Assembly: GCA_009823395.1 (NCBI GenBank)
Contig: CM020503.1
Location: 4,554,501-4,618,500 of the forward strand
DNA from: Thamnaconus septentrionalis
Taxonomy: Eukaryota; Chordata; Actinopteri; Tetraodontiformes; Monacanthidae
DNA: 64,000 nt
Direction of reading: 5' to 3'
Made by a program: the position numbers and the translations under genes. The notes beneath the pieces are model-generated. The model saw nothing but the letters and a program-made list of their open reading frames with translations. It was not told the DNA's origin and did no database searches. The number at the start of each line of letters is the position of its first letter. Within the stretch, counting starts at the first letter, position 1. Positions 9,971-23,384 of the stretch are shown here, one piece after another.

Positions 9971-12199
9971 GTACATAGGCTTGCAGCAAAGGCACATACA
10001 TACAGAGCCGCCACATGAAAGGCGCTCCGTGCTGTAATGGATAGGCAACGGCTCCGATTGGTGACACCCTGAATCCATCACTGGGGCTTATCAGGACAAC
10101 AAACTGGGAGGTTCAACACAACGGGGCCAGATGTGGGAGTGGCGGGGTGGTGGTGGGATTGGTGGGTGGTGGTGGGGGGACCTCCTCACTCTATAGGACG
10201 ATGCTGGTGGCGTGGAATGGAGACGGAGAAGACAGAGCGGAGAACACCAGCTGTTCCGCACCAGTCAGTGCAATCACACTTCCAGCGGATCAACTAATTA
10301 CAGTTTAACAGCTGATTTAATGCGATTCTGTCTTCCTTTGTTGCCGTCTGGCCACGCTGGGAGTAAAAGCTCGAACAGTTCACGGAGGGATGAAGGGGCT
10401 GATTGCTCGTATAGGCAGGAAGTGGTCGGGAACAAATCTACTGTGCAGTACAGTAAACATGAGCCGCATAATCAGACGGATGTCTCAATGTCCCATTTAC
10501 TTTTGTTAGTTAGTGGCTCTAATGCAGACTGCACAAACGGTTCCCTTGAAGTTAAAGACAAAAAAAACATTCTTTATCAGATGGAAATTGCAAACTCCAA
10601 GGCAACTTTCAGCCTAGATGATTTCCTTCTCATTTAAAAACACCCTAACAAAACCATTTGATGCAGCACAATGGAGCAAGACTAAATAAGTAAAAGGCAA
10701 AGCAGTGCAACTCGTGCAACAACTTCACTAGCCGTAGCTTCCATACTGTCTAGCTGGTGCATTTCTGTGGCAAGCCCAGTGATATTGCCACCATACTGTA
10801 AAAACTTTGCAGCTGTGAGACCGAAACATCAAATGAAGTGACAGACCAGCGAAACGAAAGATAGATGAAAGCCAAAAGCCGAGGGAAAAAGGCCAGAAAC
10901 TACATCACCTACAATGCAAGTCAATGTAGATAACCACTGCGCACGCACGCACACACACACACACAGTGGAGTTGAAAAATACTCACAAGTAATCAAAAAA
11001 ACTCATAAGGAGATTTAATCAAAGTAATGAACAACGTGGAAGCAACAACTTGTGTTTGATGTTCAGTTGAAAATTCACTCTTCGATGGAGTGAGGTGGGC
11101 TCTAATGACTTCAAAGATTTACGTCATAATAACTTAGAACTATATATATGCCTGCATATATTGTTTCATCCACGCATTGCACGTACCCCCCTTTCATATC
11201 TGTCACTAATTAGCATTAGAAGATTTTAATAGCTCACACATGATGCGGGCCAGAAGAGAATGTGAATCAAACTGCGTGCGTGTGCCAGTGTGCGTGCGTG
11301 TGTGTTTCTCAGCGCATCCAGGACACGTGCTCGTCCGCGCCGCGGGGAGTTAACCTTGATGATGTCATCAGCAGGATCTGGCAGCGCTCACTCAGACACC
11401 AAAACAGCTTTATCGCTCCCCAGCCCTTCAGAAGAGGAGTGGGGGAGGGGTTATCACTAATGGCAGCAAAAAAAAAAAAAAAAACAGATTTACAGCGGCG
11501 GCGGCCAGCCCCACCAGCGCTCGCGCACTGAGACTTCTGAGTGAGTGAACACATGTTAGAGAGAGACTCATAATACTGGGAGCGCGGCCAGGTCATCTGC
11601 CGAAAATATTCCTGGATGCAGATAACATAAATGAAACTTGAGATGACAAACCAGCCCTGGCTATTAAAGAGAATTTATTTCTGGGATGACTGGTGTCTAT
11701 TGGCTCGGCCCGCCGCGGCGCACAAGCCGTCGGTTCGGTGCTGCGCTTTTCAAGCCGACGTCGCCCTGCTTTGCAAATCGGCGGCAGATCTGTCGATGTC
11801 TCGCCTCTACTGGAGGGTTTCCTGGCCTGAGTTTCCCCCTCCAACGCACCGCGAGAGACGAGAACAGAGGCAGAGCTGCAACACAGGTGGAGGAAAGTGA
11901 TGTTTCAACTTCTAATTAGGGCCCCTGAACTTCTCTTGTAAAATGTTTCCTACTGCGTCGTTGGCGTGGTTCCCCCTACAAAGACGTTCTGCAGATGTCC
12001 GGCATAATGAGGCAGAGTTCAAAAAAGGAGAAGAAGAAGAATTCCATGCCAACTTTCAGAAATCCTGCGCATCCTCCCCAGAGCTGCTGTTCCCATCAGA
12101 GGCACCAGTCAGACAGAGGACTGTCTCGAAGACAAAAATCATGAGAATGTGGAGCATGTTGAGCATGTCCGTGCGGAGAGGTTGATCATCAATGGGGAA

Positions 12200-12203
<4 letters not shown>

Positions 12204-12232
<29 letters not shown>
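12204..12232 (+). repeat. (AC)n microsatellite
   Basis: A pure AC tract. Confidence 0.95.
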
Positions 12233-12235
<3 letters not shown>

Positions 12236-12878
12236 CAAAGATATATGAGCCTTTGTGAAAAGGTCTTTGGACAGACTGTTTGCTGTTTGATTTTACAGCA
12301 TTTCTTTCATTCTGATTTACGAGCTGCGTGACTCATTGCAGAGTTGGGCGGTGCTTGAATTTCACCAGGCATCGTTATCTATGCAGTGTAACCAGCTGGG
12401 GACTGAGGGGGTTGAGGATTATTTGTTCCCATGACGTCTAAAGTTGAAGTTGTGGAGATTCACGTCAAACAGGGCAACAAAGCACCGATCTATCAAATGG
12501 TAGCGGCACAAGAGTGTGTAGCTGATGTTCGCTGAAACTGCCTCTGCCGGCCATTTGCCATCTGACGCAACGAAACCTCTCAAACAAATCTTTATTGACA
12601 ACCGACCAAAGACGGCCGACAGAGTGCAGGAGTGGCCGGGTTTGTTGTTGATGTTGTTGTCTCTTCACGGGTACAACGTAAACACTCAGCACGCAGCTTG
12701 ACAGTCAGAAGCTACAGTGTGAGCTCATTAATCGAGAATTCAAACCAGAACATCTGAGATATTTTTGGCGATATGAGAAAAACAAACTAGGAATTAATTG
12801 TTGTCTGAAGCAGCGCAGCCATGCTGTGCTAACCAAATCACTGCAGTGGAGTGAAAATGGGACTGCACTGTGATCCGT

Positions 12879-12879
<1 letters not shown>

Positions 12880-12906
<27 letters not shown>
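12880..12906 (+). repeat. (TG)n microsatellite
   Basis: A pure TG tract. Confidence 0.95.
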
Positions 12907-12909
<3 letters not shown>

Positions 12910-13527
12910 ATTACTTTATTCATCATATCTCAGAAGATCTTAGATAGAAAAAGGTAGAAAAGTGAAAAAGACTACTGTCTGATGTAGAAGAAAAAATGTA
13001 TATCAGATATTGAGATTCAAATGATATCACTAATAACTCTGAATCACCTTCATTCTCTTCCATCACATCCATGTTACATTGACTGCAAAAACAAATATAT
13101 TCTAACTTTGTAAGTAAAACCCATGCAAATGCAAATAAATGTGAAACGTAACTGTAACATTATAACTTTACTACCAAACAATTTACTTTCCTTCCGCCTC
13201 ACTGCATGCATGCCATCATGAGCATTGACGTTTTAAATATGACCATGTGCAGCATTTCATTGACATTTCATTGACAGTTTCAATGTCATAAAAAGCTGTC
13301 GTCGTGACTTTTCCATCGCGGTAATCGATCTGCTGTCTGAGTTCGAGGGTAAAAAAATGTGCATTCCTGTCAGGCAGACTGACCCGTCTCATTTTCATTG
13401 TCACCATCAGGAAATTACACTCGGAGCAAACAAGATGTTCATATTGGGAAAGAGTTTCGGGAAGAAAGCAAGAGGGCGGAGCCAATGGCAGGAAAAAAAA
13501 AAAAGCAAAGAACGGAGTGGGAGGAGG

Positions 13528-13530
<3 letters not shown>

Positions 13531-13577
<47 letters not shown>
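13531..13577 (+). repeat. (AG)n microsatellite
   Basis: A pure AG tract of about 47 bases. A short AC tract follows at 13620-13638. Confidence 0.95.
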
Positions 13578-13578
<1 letters not shown>

Positions 13579-13879
13579 GAAGGAATTAAAGAAAAGCATG
13601 CCAGAGCAGTGTCTGTTCTCACACACACACACACACACCTGATGGGAAGACCATACCACGCTAACCTTTCATCATCTTGCATCATCTTATAATGTTACAC
13701 AGCCTGGTAATGTGAGTCTCGGCAGTGACAATAATAGTTAAAGCAGGACAGCCTGTGGGAGTCGTGTGCACACTGGAGGACTCCGTCATGAAGCCCAGTC
13801 AATCACAATTCAGCCTCTGAAGACCACTGAGTGAGCGAAGGTTCTTCCAACCTCCACGGGACAGTCCAGCCAAACCCTC

Positions 13880-13968
13880 CATTTCTTGCATTGTCAATAC
13901 CCACTTCGTCCTGCACCCAGGGCTCCAGGGGTCTGCTGGAGCCTCTCCCAGCTGTCATAAGGTGAAGG
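13880..13968 (-). mobile_element. SINE fragment (3' part, degenerate)
   Basis: The segment with GGGGTCTGCTGGAGCCT and CCCAGCTGTCATAAGGTGAAG lines up with the left third of the SINE at 4074-4442 in the same orientation. The tRNA-like head is missing, as expected of 5'-truncated copies. Confidence 0.7.
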
Positions 13969-16446
13969 ATTTAGCAAACTGTAGAGAGGCCTCGCTGTGT
14001 CACACCTGAAGCTCCTGCCTCCTCTCCTCTTCCTCTTCCTCTTCCTCTTTGTGGTTCTTCCTCTGTTGGTCGCTGCAGGAACTCCACGTTACTGCCCCCT
14101 CCTGGATGGAAACGCACACATTTCCACACAGAAAAAAAAGGGAAAAAAAACTTCTGGTGAGATTGCCAAAGCACCCTTGTGCTGACCTGAAATTTATTCA
14201 ATTTGTAAAAAAAATAATAATAACAATATTAATAATAATAATTTTTCCCTGTTTTTATCAGAATTATGGAGTGATGATAGTGTAATGATGACATCTGCTG
14301 TTGCGATGAGACCTGCTCAACAACTGATTACTAGCTCAGCAACAAGCTTACGCTTAGTCTAATTCCATGACAAATTTTTCAGAGTTCAAGCCGTTGTCAG
14401 GCTTAAATGTGCATTTAGAGTGAAAACTACAGCGAGGGAAACCTTGCCATATAGCATTTTTCCAAGCTTGAAAGCTCCATTCGAAAGCATTTTCAGTGGC
14501 AGCAGCAACCAGGCTTGGCTCAGCTGTGGCGAATGTAGGGATCCGCCACAGGATCAGCACATTCCAAATTGAGTCGCTTTGCACACAGTGAAAGGGTTAA
14601 ATGTTATCAACAGATGATTTCTTGGAAAGCAGGTCTGCAGATTTCCCCTCCCACTATCAGAGCGGATCGTCCAATTTTCTGTGGCGCTCATGTGAAACCT
14701 TCCAGGATATCCAACAGCACTTGAGGGATATATTCTGCGCAAACACCGATGCCCTCTCTTCCTCGCCCAATCAGCCGCTCCTGCACTTTTCCATTGTTGA
14801 TTACGGTCTCTATTGCATCCTCATGTGTTTTGTTAGGGAGTTATTATTATGTCCTGTGCGGTCTTTTTTTTTCTTTCTTTTCTTGCTGCCAGGTGCAAAA
14901 AGAAACTGTTGAGCATTAAAGTCTAAAGTTTGAATCCCCTAAAACGGCCAATCTTTTCCCTCATTACTGGCACACATGAACGCACAAACAACTTGTTTGG
15001 TGACCAGGGCAGAATAGAAAATTGTCTGCTTGTGAAAGCAATATCAGACAGTATTAGCAGTTAGTATTAACAGCAGATCGAGCTTTTTAAAGACCCAGAG
15101 TGGGAGATTTAGTCCCATCTTATGGCCAGAAAGGGTACTGCAAACAATGTTAAAGAATAAAGTATACTATTGTGAAACTGGCAGAGTTGTTAAATCCAGA
15201 CTTCACACTGATATAGAATCAACATAAACAGAACAAACATGTTTGTCAAGACTGATGAGGAAATGGCAACATTCCCAGAATGTTTATTCCAAATCAAACT
15301 GTATACACCATGTTAGATGGGAAACAGCCACAGAACTGTTCCCCCCCCCTCCCTCCCCCCGACCACCACCACCACTACCACCACCGTGATGTGGGACTCC
15401 AGTCCATGTGTGGGAGTGGAGCCGGAGGAGGTGAGGCGGAGGCTCATGAGGAGAAACCTTATCTCACAGTCCCGGATATCACCCTGCTGTTCGCATCCTT
15501 CACGTGAGGACTCAGTGGACACTGACACCAACGTTGGTGCATCTGGATTGCTACTTTCTTGTCAGTTCCTCCTGAACTTCCAATTGTGCATAAACGCACA
15601 CATAGCCTAAAACTCTTAGCTTGCTGCTCATCCATCATCAATTTATATGAATCAGTTATCAGTTTAAATATGATTACAGGTCTCTGTTGAGAAAACGTTT
15701 TTTTCAACACATTTTATTTGGTCTCAACAAGTGGAGGAAATAAATGCAGCCGCCACTTCCCCGTCGTCACACGTAAAGTAGCTTGAAGTAGCTTGAAAGG
15801 AAACAGGCGGGGAATCATCCATGAATGCATATTTGTCGTGAGATGAACAGTCAGAGCCGTCACGGTTGACGGTCTCGTCGCTCCATCAGTGCTCACATGG
15901 TTACCTGCGCCTCTCCTGGCTGTTATTTTAGAAGCATGTGGACGCTGTGTGTAGAGGGAAGCTGCTACTGGCTAGCTGCTGGCAATAAACAGAAAGAGGC
16001 CAGCTGTCAAAACAGACAGGGTGGGGGGGGCAGGAGGGTGTGGAGGAGGAAGAGGAGGAGGGTGAAGGAATTCTGGGATGCACCGACTCCCCCCACCCAC
16101 TCCCCAGCCCCCCCACCCTGCCCTTCCTCAGCCAGGAAACCCCCAGCGGCTTTGGACTGGAAACCAGATCTCTCATCTCCAGCCTGCATGTAGCGCTGGG
16201 ATGTCCCGGCCTCATTATCCCGCTCATTACGCTCCCCCTTTTATCCACCAAACACAAATACCATCCACCCCCCACCCCCTCGATCCTCAACCCCCACCCT
16301 ACATCTTTGACTGTCTCCCCCTTTCTAGCGCTTCTCTCTTTTTCCCCCACGACTCACTCTCTGCCCCCCCTCCCCCCACCAGACCATTAGGGGACCTATG
16401 ATGCAATCATCTGCTCATTAGTCTTTGTGACTGACGGCTGGCATTG

Positions 16447-16448
<2 letters not shown>
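13969..16448. other. Intergenic, C-rich stretches, no gene seen
   Basis: It contains a CTTCCT repeat (14023-14047), a C-rich and CCA-rich stretch (15340-15385), and strongly C-rich sequence (16080-16380) with many CCCC runs. A CTCF-like word CTGCCCCCTCCTGG lies at 14092-14105. No protein motifs were found. Confidence 0.55.

Positions 16449-16500
<52 letters not shown>
16449..16500 (+). repeat. (GT)26 microsatellite
   Basis: A pure GT tract of about 52 bases. Confidence 0.95.
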
Positions 16501-16507
<7 letters not shown>

Positions 16508-16825
16508 AGGGGTAGTCGACCAGTCACTGCTGGGCGACGTCTTGATTTCATTTTCGGACCCAGGCTGAGGGAGAGGAGGGAAGGGTTGACACTGATGCCA
16601 GATTGCTGTTGCGTAAATACGTTTGTGATGATACAAAACATTTTAGCCCCCTGATAACCACAATGTTTTGTAGACAAAAGTAACACTTTTACACAAACAT
16701 TTTTAGTAGTTTAATTCATAATTTCATAATGCCACACAACAATGTAGATGAGGACGTACTTGCGTCCTGTTTGGGGTGAGAACAACATTTCTATGGGTAT
16801 TTTTCTGTTTTTTTTTTTTTTTTTG

Positions 16826-16945
16826 ATAAATCGGAAAAAGCTCCCGCACACTGCTCGACTCTCTCCCTTTGGTTTTTATTGCAACGTTTTGGTCAAAAGA
16901 CCTTCATCAGGCATGATGATTGACTTCATATTTGTGATGAATTGG
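16826..16945 (-). mobile_element. Putative Penelope-like element end with hammerhead-like core
   Basis: On the minus strand, 16910 back to 16881 reads CTGATGA, then A, GGTC, a TTTT loop, GACC and AAAACGTTGC. This is the order of a hammerhead ribozyme core (CUGAUGA, stem II, GAAAC). Such motifs are known at the ends of Penelope-like retroelements, and the neighbouring sequence on the plus strand (GGTTTTTATTGCAACG) is a common repeat context. The expected GAAA is AAAA here, so the core is probably inactive. Both ends of the element are uncertain and the class is inferred. Confidence 0.4.
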
Positions 16946-19900
16946 TGCTGCGAGATTTTGCAGAGACAGATTCAGCTCATATTTCGATCTTCTCGTGTTG
17001 CACTGCAGGGATGGCTGTTTCAGCACCGTGCTGCTTAATTCAGAGTTCATGGAAAGAAGGACGCCTGCAGCCAATCAAAGCCGTCCGTCATCAGGCTCCG
17101 TCTGGTCCAAATAAAACACTCCCAAACTTGTGTGATTATTATAAATGTGAATAATTGTTCATTCAGTTGTTCAAGCCGAACTGCAACAGATGCATCCACC
17201 CCCAGAAGGAAACCAGATCAGAGTTCGGTTGTGCAACAGCGATGTACATTCAAGAGATTCTGATGCAGATTTCAGAGTCACGCTTCCAAACCTTCCAAAC
17301 CTGAACGCTGCAGGGTTTACCTGAAGATCAAGAGGCGTCAGATTGAAGACTCTGGTCATCGCTGGCCCAGGTCAGGTCTCGCTGTCAGCCAGCCAAGTGA
17401 AACCTCTTGACTTCTGAGTCAGATGTGTAAGTGTGCCCCTCACGCGGTCAATTAAGACATGAGGGATGGGCAGTGGGTGAAGGAGTGAGTGTAAAAGTGA
17501 AGGGGGGAGAGTGGCAGGAGTAAGATGGATGAGGACAGTGAGGGATGGACGGGGGGGGCTTGACTTTGATTAATGGGCCTCTCGACTTGCTCGCCGTCTG
17601 TCGCGATGGTCACCAGCCGCATTTTGACAGGCCCAACTGGAACTTAGCAAGACTTGACTCATCCCACAGTGCAGTCATAAGATGAATATTGGCCACATTG
17701 ATCAAAAGCCCATCCTCACAGCAGGAAGGCAATCATTTTAAAGGATGGCGGTTTTATTTGCACGACGAGAAAAAAAAAAAGTGTTATTGTGGTTTTCGAT
17801 TGTTGGGAAAATGATTTCAGACTGGGTGGAACCTGACAAACCAGCACCATTATTATCCTTCGATAAAAATCTGTCCTTGATTTAAAAACACAATGCAGAC
17901 AAAGACATACTTGACTTTTGAAACAATTTAAAAAAGAGGCTTTATAAAAAATTGGGTGGAGGAAAAAACAGTGTTGACCTTGATATATCCTTCTTTTTTT
18001 AGCTAACCCTGAATTTTAATCTAATCTGTCTTTGATGTCATAATGTACATGATTTATTTGTGATGTGAGCAGATACTTACGTCCAAATTTCACCGCAGTT
18101 TTGCGCCGTTTATTTCGCCCCTTTAAACGGAGGGAATGTTTTTCTTACAATTATAACCCTCAACGTCCTTTTGAAGACCGTGACTTAAATCCTTTACTGT
18201 CACCAACGCACCAAAACAGCCCCACCCCCATCACTCCCCATCAGCTGTGGGGCTCCGACGAGCCCACCCTTGACCTCTGCCCTCCCGGCACTTCCTGTCA
18301 TTAGCCAAGCAGATGATAACATCCTGATGACATCACCGCTCGTCCATCATCTGCCTAACTGGCACGTTGCCGGCGTGATTACAAGGCCCACTGACAGCGA
18401 TTGGTGATTGTGGCGGAACATTGATTGTGGGAAGCAACTCTGACCTGTCGTGTGGTGCCGTCGCATTAGAACCTGATTACCGCTTAATCTGGCGACCTTG
18501 ACACTGAACCCTGACAACCGAGAGGCTTCTTCCACTTCCTTTTTTCTCCCCGTGAGGCATCTCTGCTGACCCCTCGCCGCTCTCATCCTTTCCATTACCT
18601 CCCTCCGTCTTCTCTCCGTCCTGCTGATGCTGCAGCAGAAGCTGCCTCAGTGACGAGCCTCGGCGCCCTCTGCAGACTTTCTGCTCTCACGATCATCAGC
18701 TGCTCGAGAGCGGACATTCACGTCGCGGTTTAATCTCCTCGTGGTTTTGTACTCATATCAGACTATGCAGCTAAAAGCACAGCACCAACCACAGTTGCAT
18801 GTAATGACAGTGTTTGTTGTATTGGGAGGTTGAAAGTGACCCCTCCCCCCAGTCTGATTTCCAAGTAAAATGTTACTTTGGCTTCCATTTTCTTTCCATT
18901 ATTGCAATTGATTTTTTTCTTTTAGATTTAGACCGCAGTCACAGCCGTTTCTGGCTTCCGCTTGCACCGTCATGGAGCTGCACCAACCACGAAGCCTGGA
19001 GAAGATACTTAAAACTGACCCCACACCCGGCGCAACTCTTTTAACCTTTCCCCCAAATCCTCCCTCAAGTGAAAAATTTGTGGAAATGACTACAAATCCC
19101 CTCACAATCCTCTTTGGCTCTTCCCCTCCTTCTGGTTTGCAATCTCAACATACACACACGCAAGCACGCACGCCCGTGCTTGCACATGCAACTCCTAATG
19201 CAACTGTGTTTTAACGCTTCCAGCCGTAGCGCTCGCAGCGTATCCTCCCTTCATTGACTCTCCTGTGTGTCTTTCCACTCAGAGCCAAACTGCAGCAGTG
19301 GGCCAAAACACCCTGTGACTGGACAGAGTGGACAGGATAATTGCTGTGGGCGAACGAGGGCCCAGAGATTCTGCACATTAAGTTTTAATACTTTCAATGA
19401 TGTATTGTACAAAAATAAAGAACGTTTACTTTTTTAACAGAAGAGCGTTTAAGAGGCAGCAGGTCTTGTGCTGTAATGGAATGGCGCGTTTTGATAAAGT
19501 AGCAGCAAAGGTCCCATATTTGGCAAAAATCTCAGTTTTCTTTCAATAACAACAACGATATATGGCTTGTCTTAGTCGTAGACGAGAGAGGTCCGTCATT
19601 TACTTCTTTTCTTTGATGAACTTTTTAGAGCATGCAACAACACAAAACTCCTGAAATCAACTCTTTGTGATGTCACAAAGGGCAGAAATATTTCCCTATG
19701 GTTAGTGAACCCATGAGAGACATCAACTCTTCGATAGCCTTGATTTTTTTCTCTTTCCAATCATGTGAAAGGTCCAACTTAAGTGTTATCAGGAAGCTAA
19801 AACTGAGCACTAACAGGCAGCTGCAAACAAAGGGCTAAAAGTAAAATTTTCTTGAGAATTAAGTTTTTTGGTGGGTGGTTAAATTACATGACACCAAGGA

Positions 19901-22900
19901 CTGAAAAAGACCTGAAAAAAAGAAATAAACCAAAAAAATGTGAATAAAAAAACAACAGAGCACAAATTTATGAAACTGATCTTGCTGCTGTGCTGTACAC
20001 GAGAGCATGCAGCTGATAACGACTTCTGCTGATTATCTGGAAAATGACTTGGGGCCTTTTCTGTTTAAAAACAGCTTCATTACTTGACGATGGAGAGGAA
20101 AACTGTTCGACTGAGTAACAATCCTCCATGGACGACCGTCTGACAATCAAAAAAAAAAAAGAAAAAAAAAGAAGCAAAAACACAGCCGGTTATTCCGGTA
20201 AATTTTCTTCCCTTTTTCCGATAAAATTAGTACTAATGTGAGATGTCAGCTGCCTGATGAGATTTCAGAACAAAATAAAACCTAAAAAAAATCCACTAAT
20301 CATTCACGGAACATTGGCCTCTGCCTGTTTGCTGAAGACTGCCACGCATGACGATTCCCCTCATACCTTTAAAGATCACCCGAACCCTTGGCAGAGGAGG
20401 GGAAGCGAACAGAGATGTCAGCCTCAGATTCCCATTTGTGATAAGTAACAATGAAAGCGGGTGGATTCCGCCGGGACAACTGAGCAGAACAGAACAGCGG
20501 CATAGAAGTCGCATCCAGCAGAGAGTTGCCGACGGTCCAGGAGATAGATATTATCCCCCTCACCTCCCCCCCTCCTCTGCCGCTCCGACTCGCGTTGCCC
20601 AATTCAATCAAGCCGTCGTGTGTCCAAACTGCAATCTGTGGTGTGCAATGCTCTGCCAGTAACGGCACTCTCGCGGGTCTGCAGACGGCGAACGCCAGTG
20701 CCAGTTTTAATTACGGGAAAACCTCTCGGATTCCCTACAGCTTTATCGCTGCTAATTGCTCCTGTTTCGAAAACCGCGTTGTCGGGCTAGCGTCGAGCTT
20801 TCATTTTGGAAGGTGCAGAGAGGAGATAGACGAGTGGGAGCGTGAGACTCAAGGATAGCTGGTAAAAAAAAAAAAAAAAGGGGCACAACAAGGGACCACC
20901 TCTGCAGAGGCTTCACCTCTCGATCATTAGACAGGCGCAGCGGAGACGTTAGCGTTATCTGAGGGGCATGGAACATAGTAATTGGCTGATACAGCTGGGG
21001 AGATGAGATCCCACGGAAGAGAATGGAGGGAAGCTTCCGGGGATTGGAAAACAGGAATATTCATTCTGCTGAAGGAGTCTGACAGCAGAGTGAGGGAAAG
21101 TACTCGAAGGTGAAAACTGGCGGAGGAGAGGATGACACGACGTCCTCTGGAAGGTCAGGGAGCGATGATAGGCTTTGCAGAAAGCAACCGTTTGACTGGA
21201 TGAGATAGCACCAGGGCTGTCCGTCAACCTGCCACTGCAGCACTGCTGCGCACATGTCCGGCAAAACCCGAGAGCCTTTGGAAGCCTCGTAACGAGCAGC
21301 AGGATGATGAGGTGCCTATGAGGTAAAGGTAGAGATGGAAAGAGGTTGGAGGGAGGCTAGAATGTCTCCGTCCTGTCAGCTCTCCAACCTCCAACCAATA
21401 CGCCTGGAGCATTTTTATGACTTCTTACTTTCATTTCCTCGTCCTCCTCCCATCAACCTGAGGCAATGCAATGCCTTTGGTTGGCTTTCAAGAGGAAGTA
21501 TGCAACATTTTCACAGCAATTATACAGCTCAGGCATTGTTGTTGCGGTGAAATGATGTGTTACGGTGAGAATGACTCTTTGGTTCTTTGCTCACCTCACG
21601 TCTCCTGGTCAAAAACCACCTCGCAAGATCTGATACACCAGTTCTAACTCTTCCCAGTCTGCTCTCTTTTCACAGATCAATTGAGCTGCTTTGAGGCACA
21701 TCGCCACAAACATATACTCCAGCCAGGTATACCCAAGGAAAACAGAAGCACACACCCATCCCATTTCACTGATCACTGATCAATGCTGCATCAAAGGTAC
21801 ATTGTGATGTAGCAGAGTGCAGAGAGCACAAGCAGCTCAGTAATCTTCCAGTTTACTGGGAGTCAACACACAAAACACCTGCAAATCTTGTACGGGGACG
21901 GGGAACTACTGTCCGGTCACTTTTCTGACCCTTTCTAAGAGGATTTGGGCACCAGAGCATGAAAGTCCACACATTGGTCAGATTGTAATCAGGCCTCATT
22001 TACATGTGGAAATGAACGGATGTAGGTGAAGCCCTCTACCTGGGGAATGTATAACTGCCGTTTTAGAGCCAAGACTGAAAAGATATTGCTACGTTTTTAA
22101 TGGACTTTCATCTGGGACGGCCAAATAGCTCACAGTGTTTCGGGGGCTTTACAAGTAAACCAGGGCTTGTAAACAGGAACTTGATGGACTCATAAGGCCC
22201 TTATTTACAACACAGTTGTGTTACCTGCCATCCTGCCAAACAAGAAAATTCTGGCAGCAAAGAAAAAGAAAATAAGCCATTCCAGTCGCTATTATTATGA
22301 CCGAGTAAAACCTTTCTGCGCTGTTTATTATTGTTTATGCTTTAGTATTTGCGTCTATCCAAACAATCAAACTTATTTTTTTATTGAACATAGCGACGGT
22401 AAAATTCCCCCACCCCGCCACCGCCACTGGTTACGTGCTAGCACATGGATGCATCACAATGAAAAGTTGGAAGAAGCCACGTATAACATCTGGTGGACAT
22501 TTTGTCAGGAGTCAGGACCTCTTTTCTTTCTCCAGCTATTTATTTTTTTCTGCTTCTTCCTCGGGCTCTTGTCATGGTGCACAGATATGGTGCAACTGAA
22601 ACGTTTGACTTGCGGTGACCTGATGTCCGATAAATTGTGGCACACTGCCGGTGGAGTTTGGCGGTGGTAAATTCACCTAGAGTAACCTAGAATTTGTTTG
22701 CATAAATTCAAGTCAAACATTGTGTCAACAATTATTGTCACATCAGGAAAAAACAGATAAATGTATTAAAATCCCTCACAGACACTTCCTGTTGGCAGGG
22801 ATGCAATACGAGGTTCACCTTCGCATGCACACACATAAATCAGGGTTTCCGATGCCATGACCAAACGGCACCTTGACGTACGACCGTTGATGGAAAAGCT

Positions 22901-23100
22901 CAGCCCTCCTCATAATGTTGCTGGAACACGACAGTGTGGCGTCTACTGAATCCTTTCTGTGGTGAGGAACTCAGAGGTGTTTATTAGCCTCCTCTTTAAA
23001 CACCGACCAAAAAACAAATCCTCCGGGGATTGAGACACCTCCACCCGGACTGAACTTTCAGTATCTTCCACCATCGGCAACTCATAACGTGTGTGATGGG
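16946..23100. other. Intergenic, possible regulatory stretches, no gene seen
   Basis: Mostly single-copy-looking DNA. Interval 17575-17760 holds a TCF/LEF-type ATCAAAAG word. Interval 18300-18560 has several ATTGTG/ATTGG words that resemble SOX half-sites. A CTCF-core word GCGCCCTCTG lies at 18663-18672. Interval 20560-20830 is relatively CpG-rich with TTTAATTAC and GCTAATTG homeodomain-type words. An isolated AATAAA near 19413 has no accompanying ORF. An A-run lies at 20863-20879. No gene was recognised. Confidence 0.5.
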
Positions 23101-23103
23101 ATG

Positions 23104-23157
23104 AGTTGGGTGGGTGGGTGGGTGGATGGGTAGGTGGGTCGGCTGGTAGGTGGGTGT
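23104..23157 (+). repeat. GGGT-type tandem repeat with G-quadruplex motif
   Basis: GGGTGGGTGGGTGGG at 23108-23122 has four G3 runs with single-T loops, followed by diverged units. This is a textbook parallel quadruplex sequence on the plus strand. Confidence 0.9.
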
Positions 23158-23335
23158 GGTCGAAATGGCTGAGAGGTGGCAAATACTGCTGGAGCCTCGA
23201 GTGTGTCATACTTTCCAGTTTGAAGAAAACAAGTCTATTTGTGAAGCCGCCACAGGAGCAGAGCGTACCTTTTGCGAGAGGGGTGTGTTTCCTCTCTTCT
23301 TGAAAAGGAGTGGAGTGCTTGTGTGTGCATGCGTA

Positions 23336-23384
23336 CGTGTGCACATGAGCGTGTTTGTGTGTGCGTGTGTGTGTGTGTGTGTTT
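23336..23384 (+). repeat. Imperfect (GT)n microsatellite
   Basis: A GT-rich tract with interruptions, pure from about 23356. Confidence 0.85.

Larger units (their letters stand above)
9967..13530. other. Intergenic with microsatellites, no gene seen
   Basis: It holds a G-rich stretch (10137-10180), a short CA tract near 10945-10966, an A-run at 11469-11484, and CA/TG tracts at 12204-12232 and 12880-12906. Open frames up to 141 codons (10212-10637) show no domain. The 11690-11800 interval is comparatively CpG-rich. Confidence 0.55.

Noticed and set aside
10212..10637. 141-codon plus-strand open frame
   Set aside because: No recognisable family, no start context or flanking exon signals.
13216..13659. 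147-codon minus-strand open frame
   Set aside because: Much of it comes from the AG/CT and AC microsatellites.
19413..19418. AATAAA as the 3' end of another gene
   Set aside because: No open reading frame or exon-like sequence precedes it on the plus strand.
20226..20237. 12-bp palindrome ATTAGTACTAAT
   Set aside because: Perfect but short and AT-rich. Such palindromes are expected by chance in a window this size.
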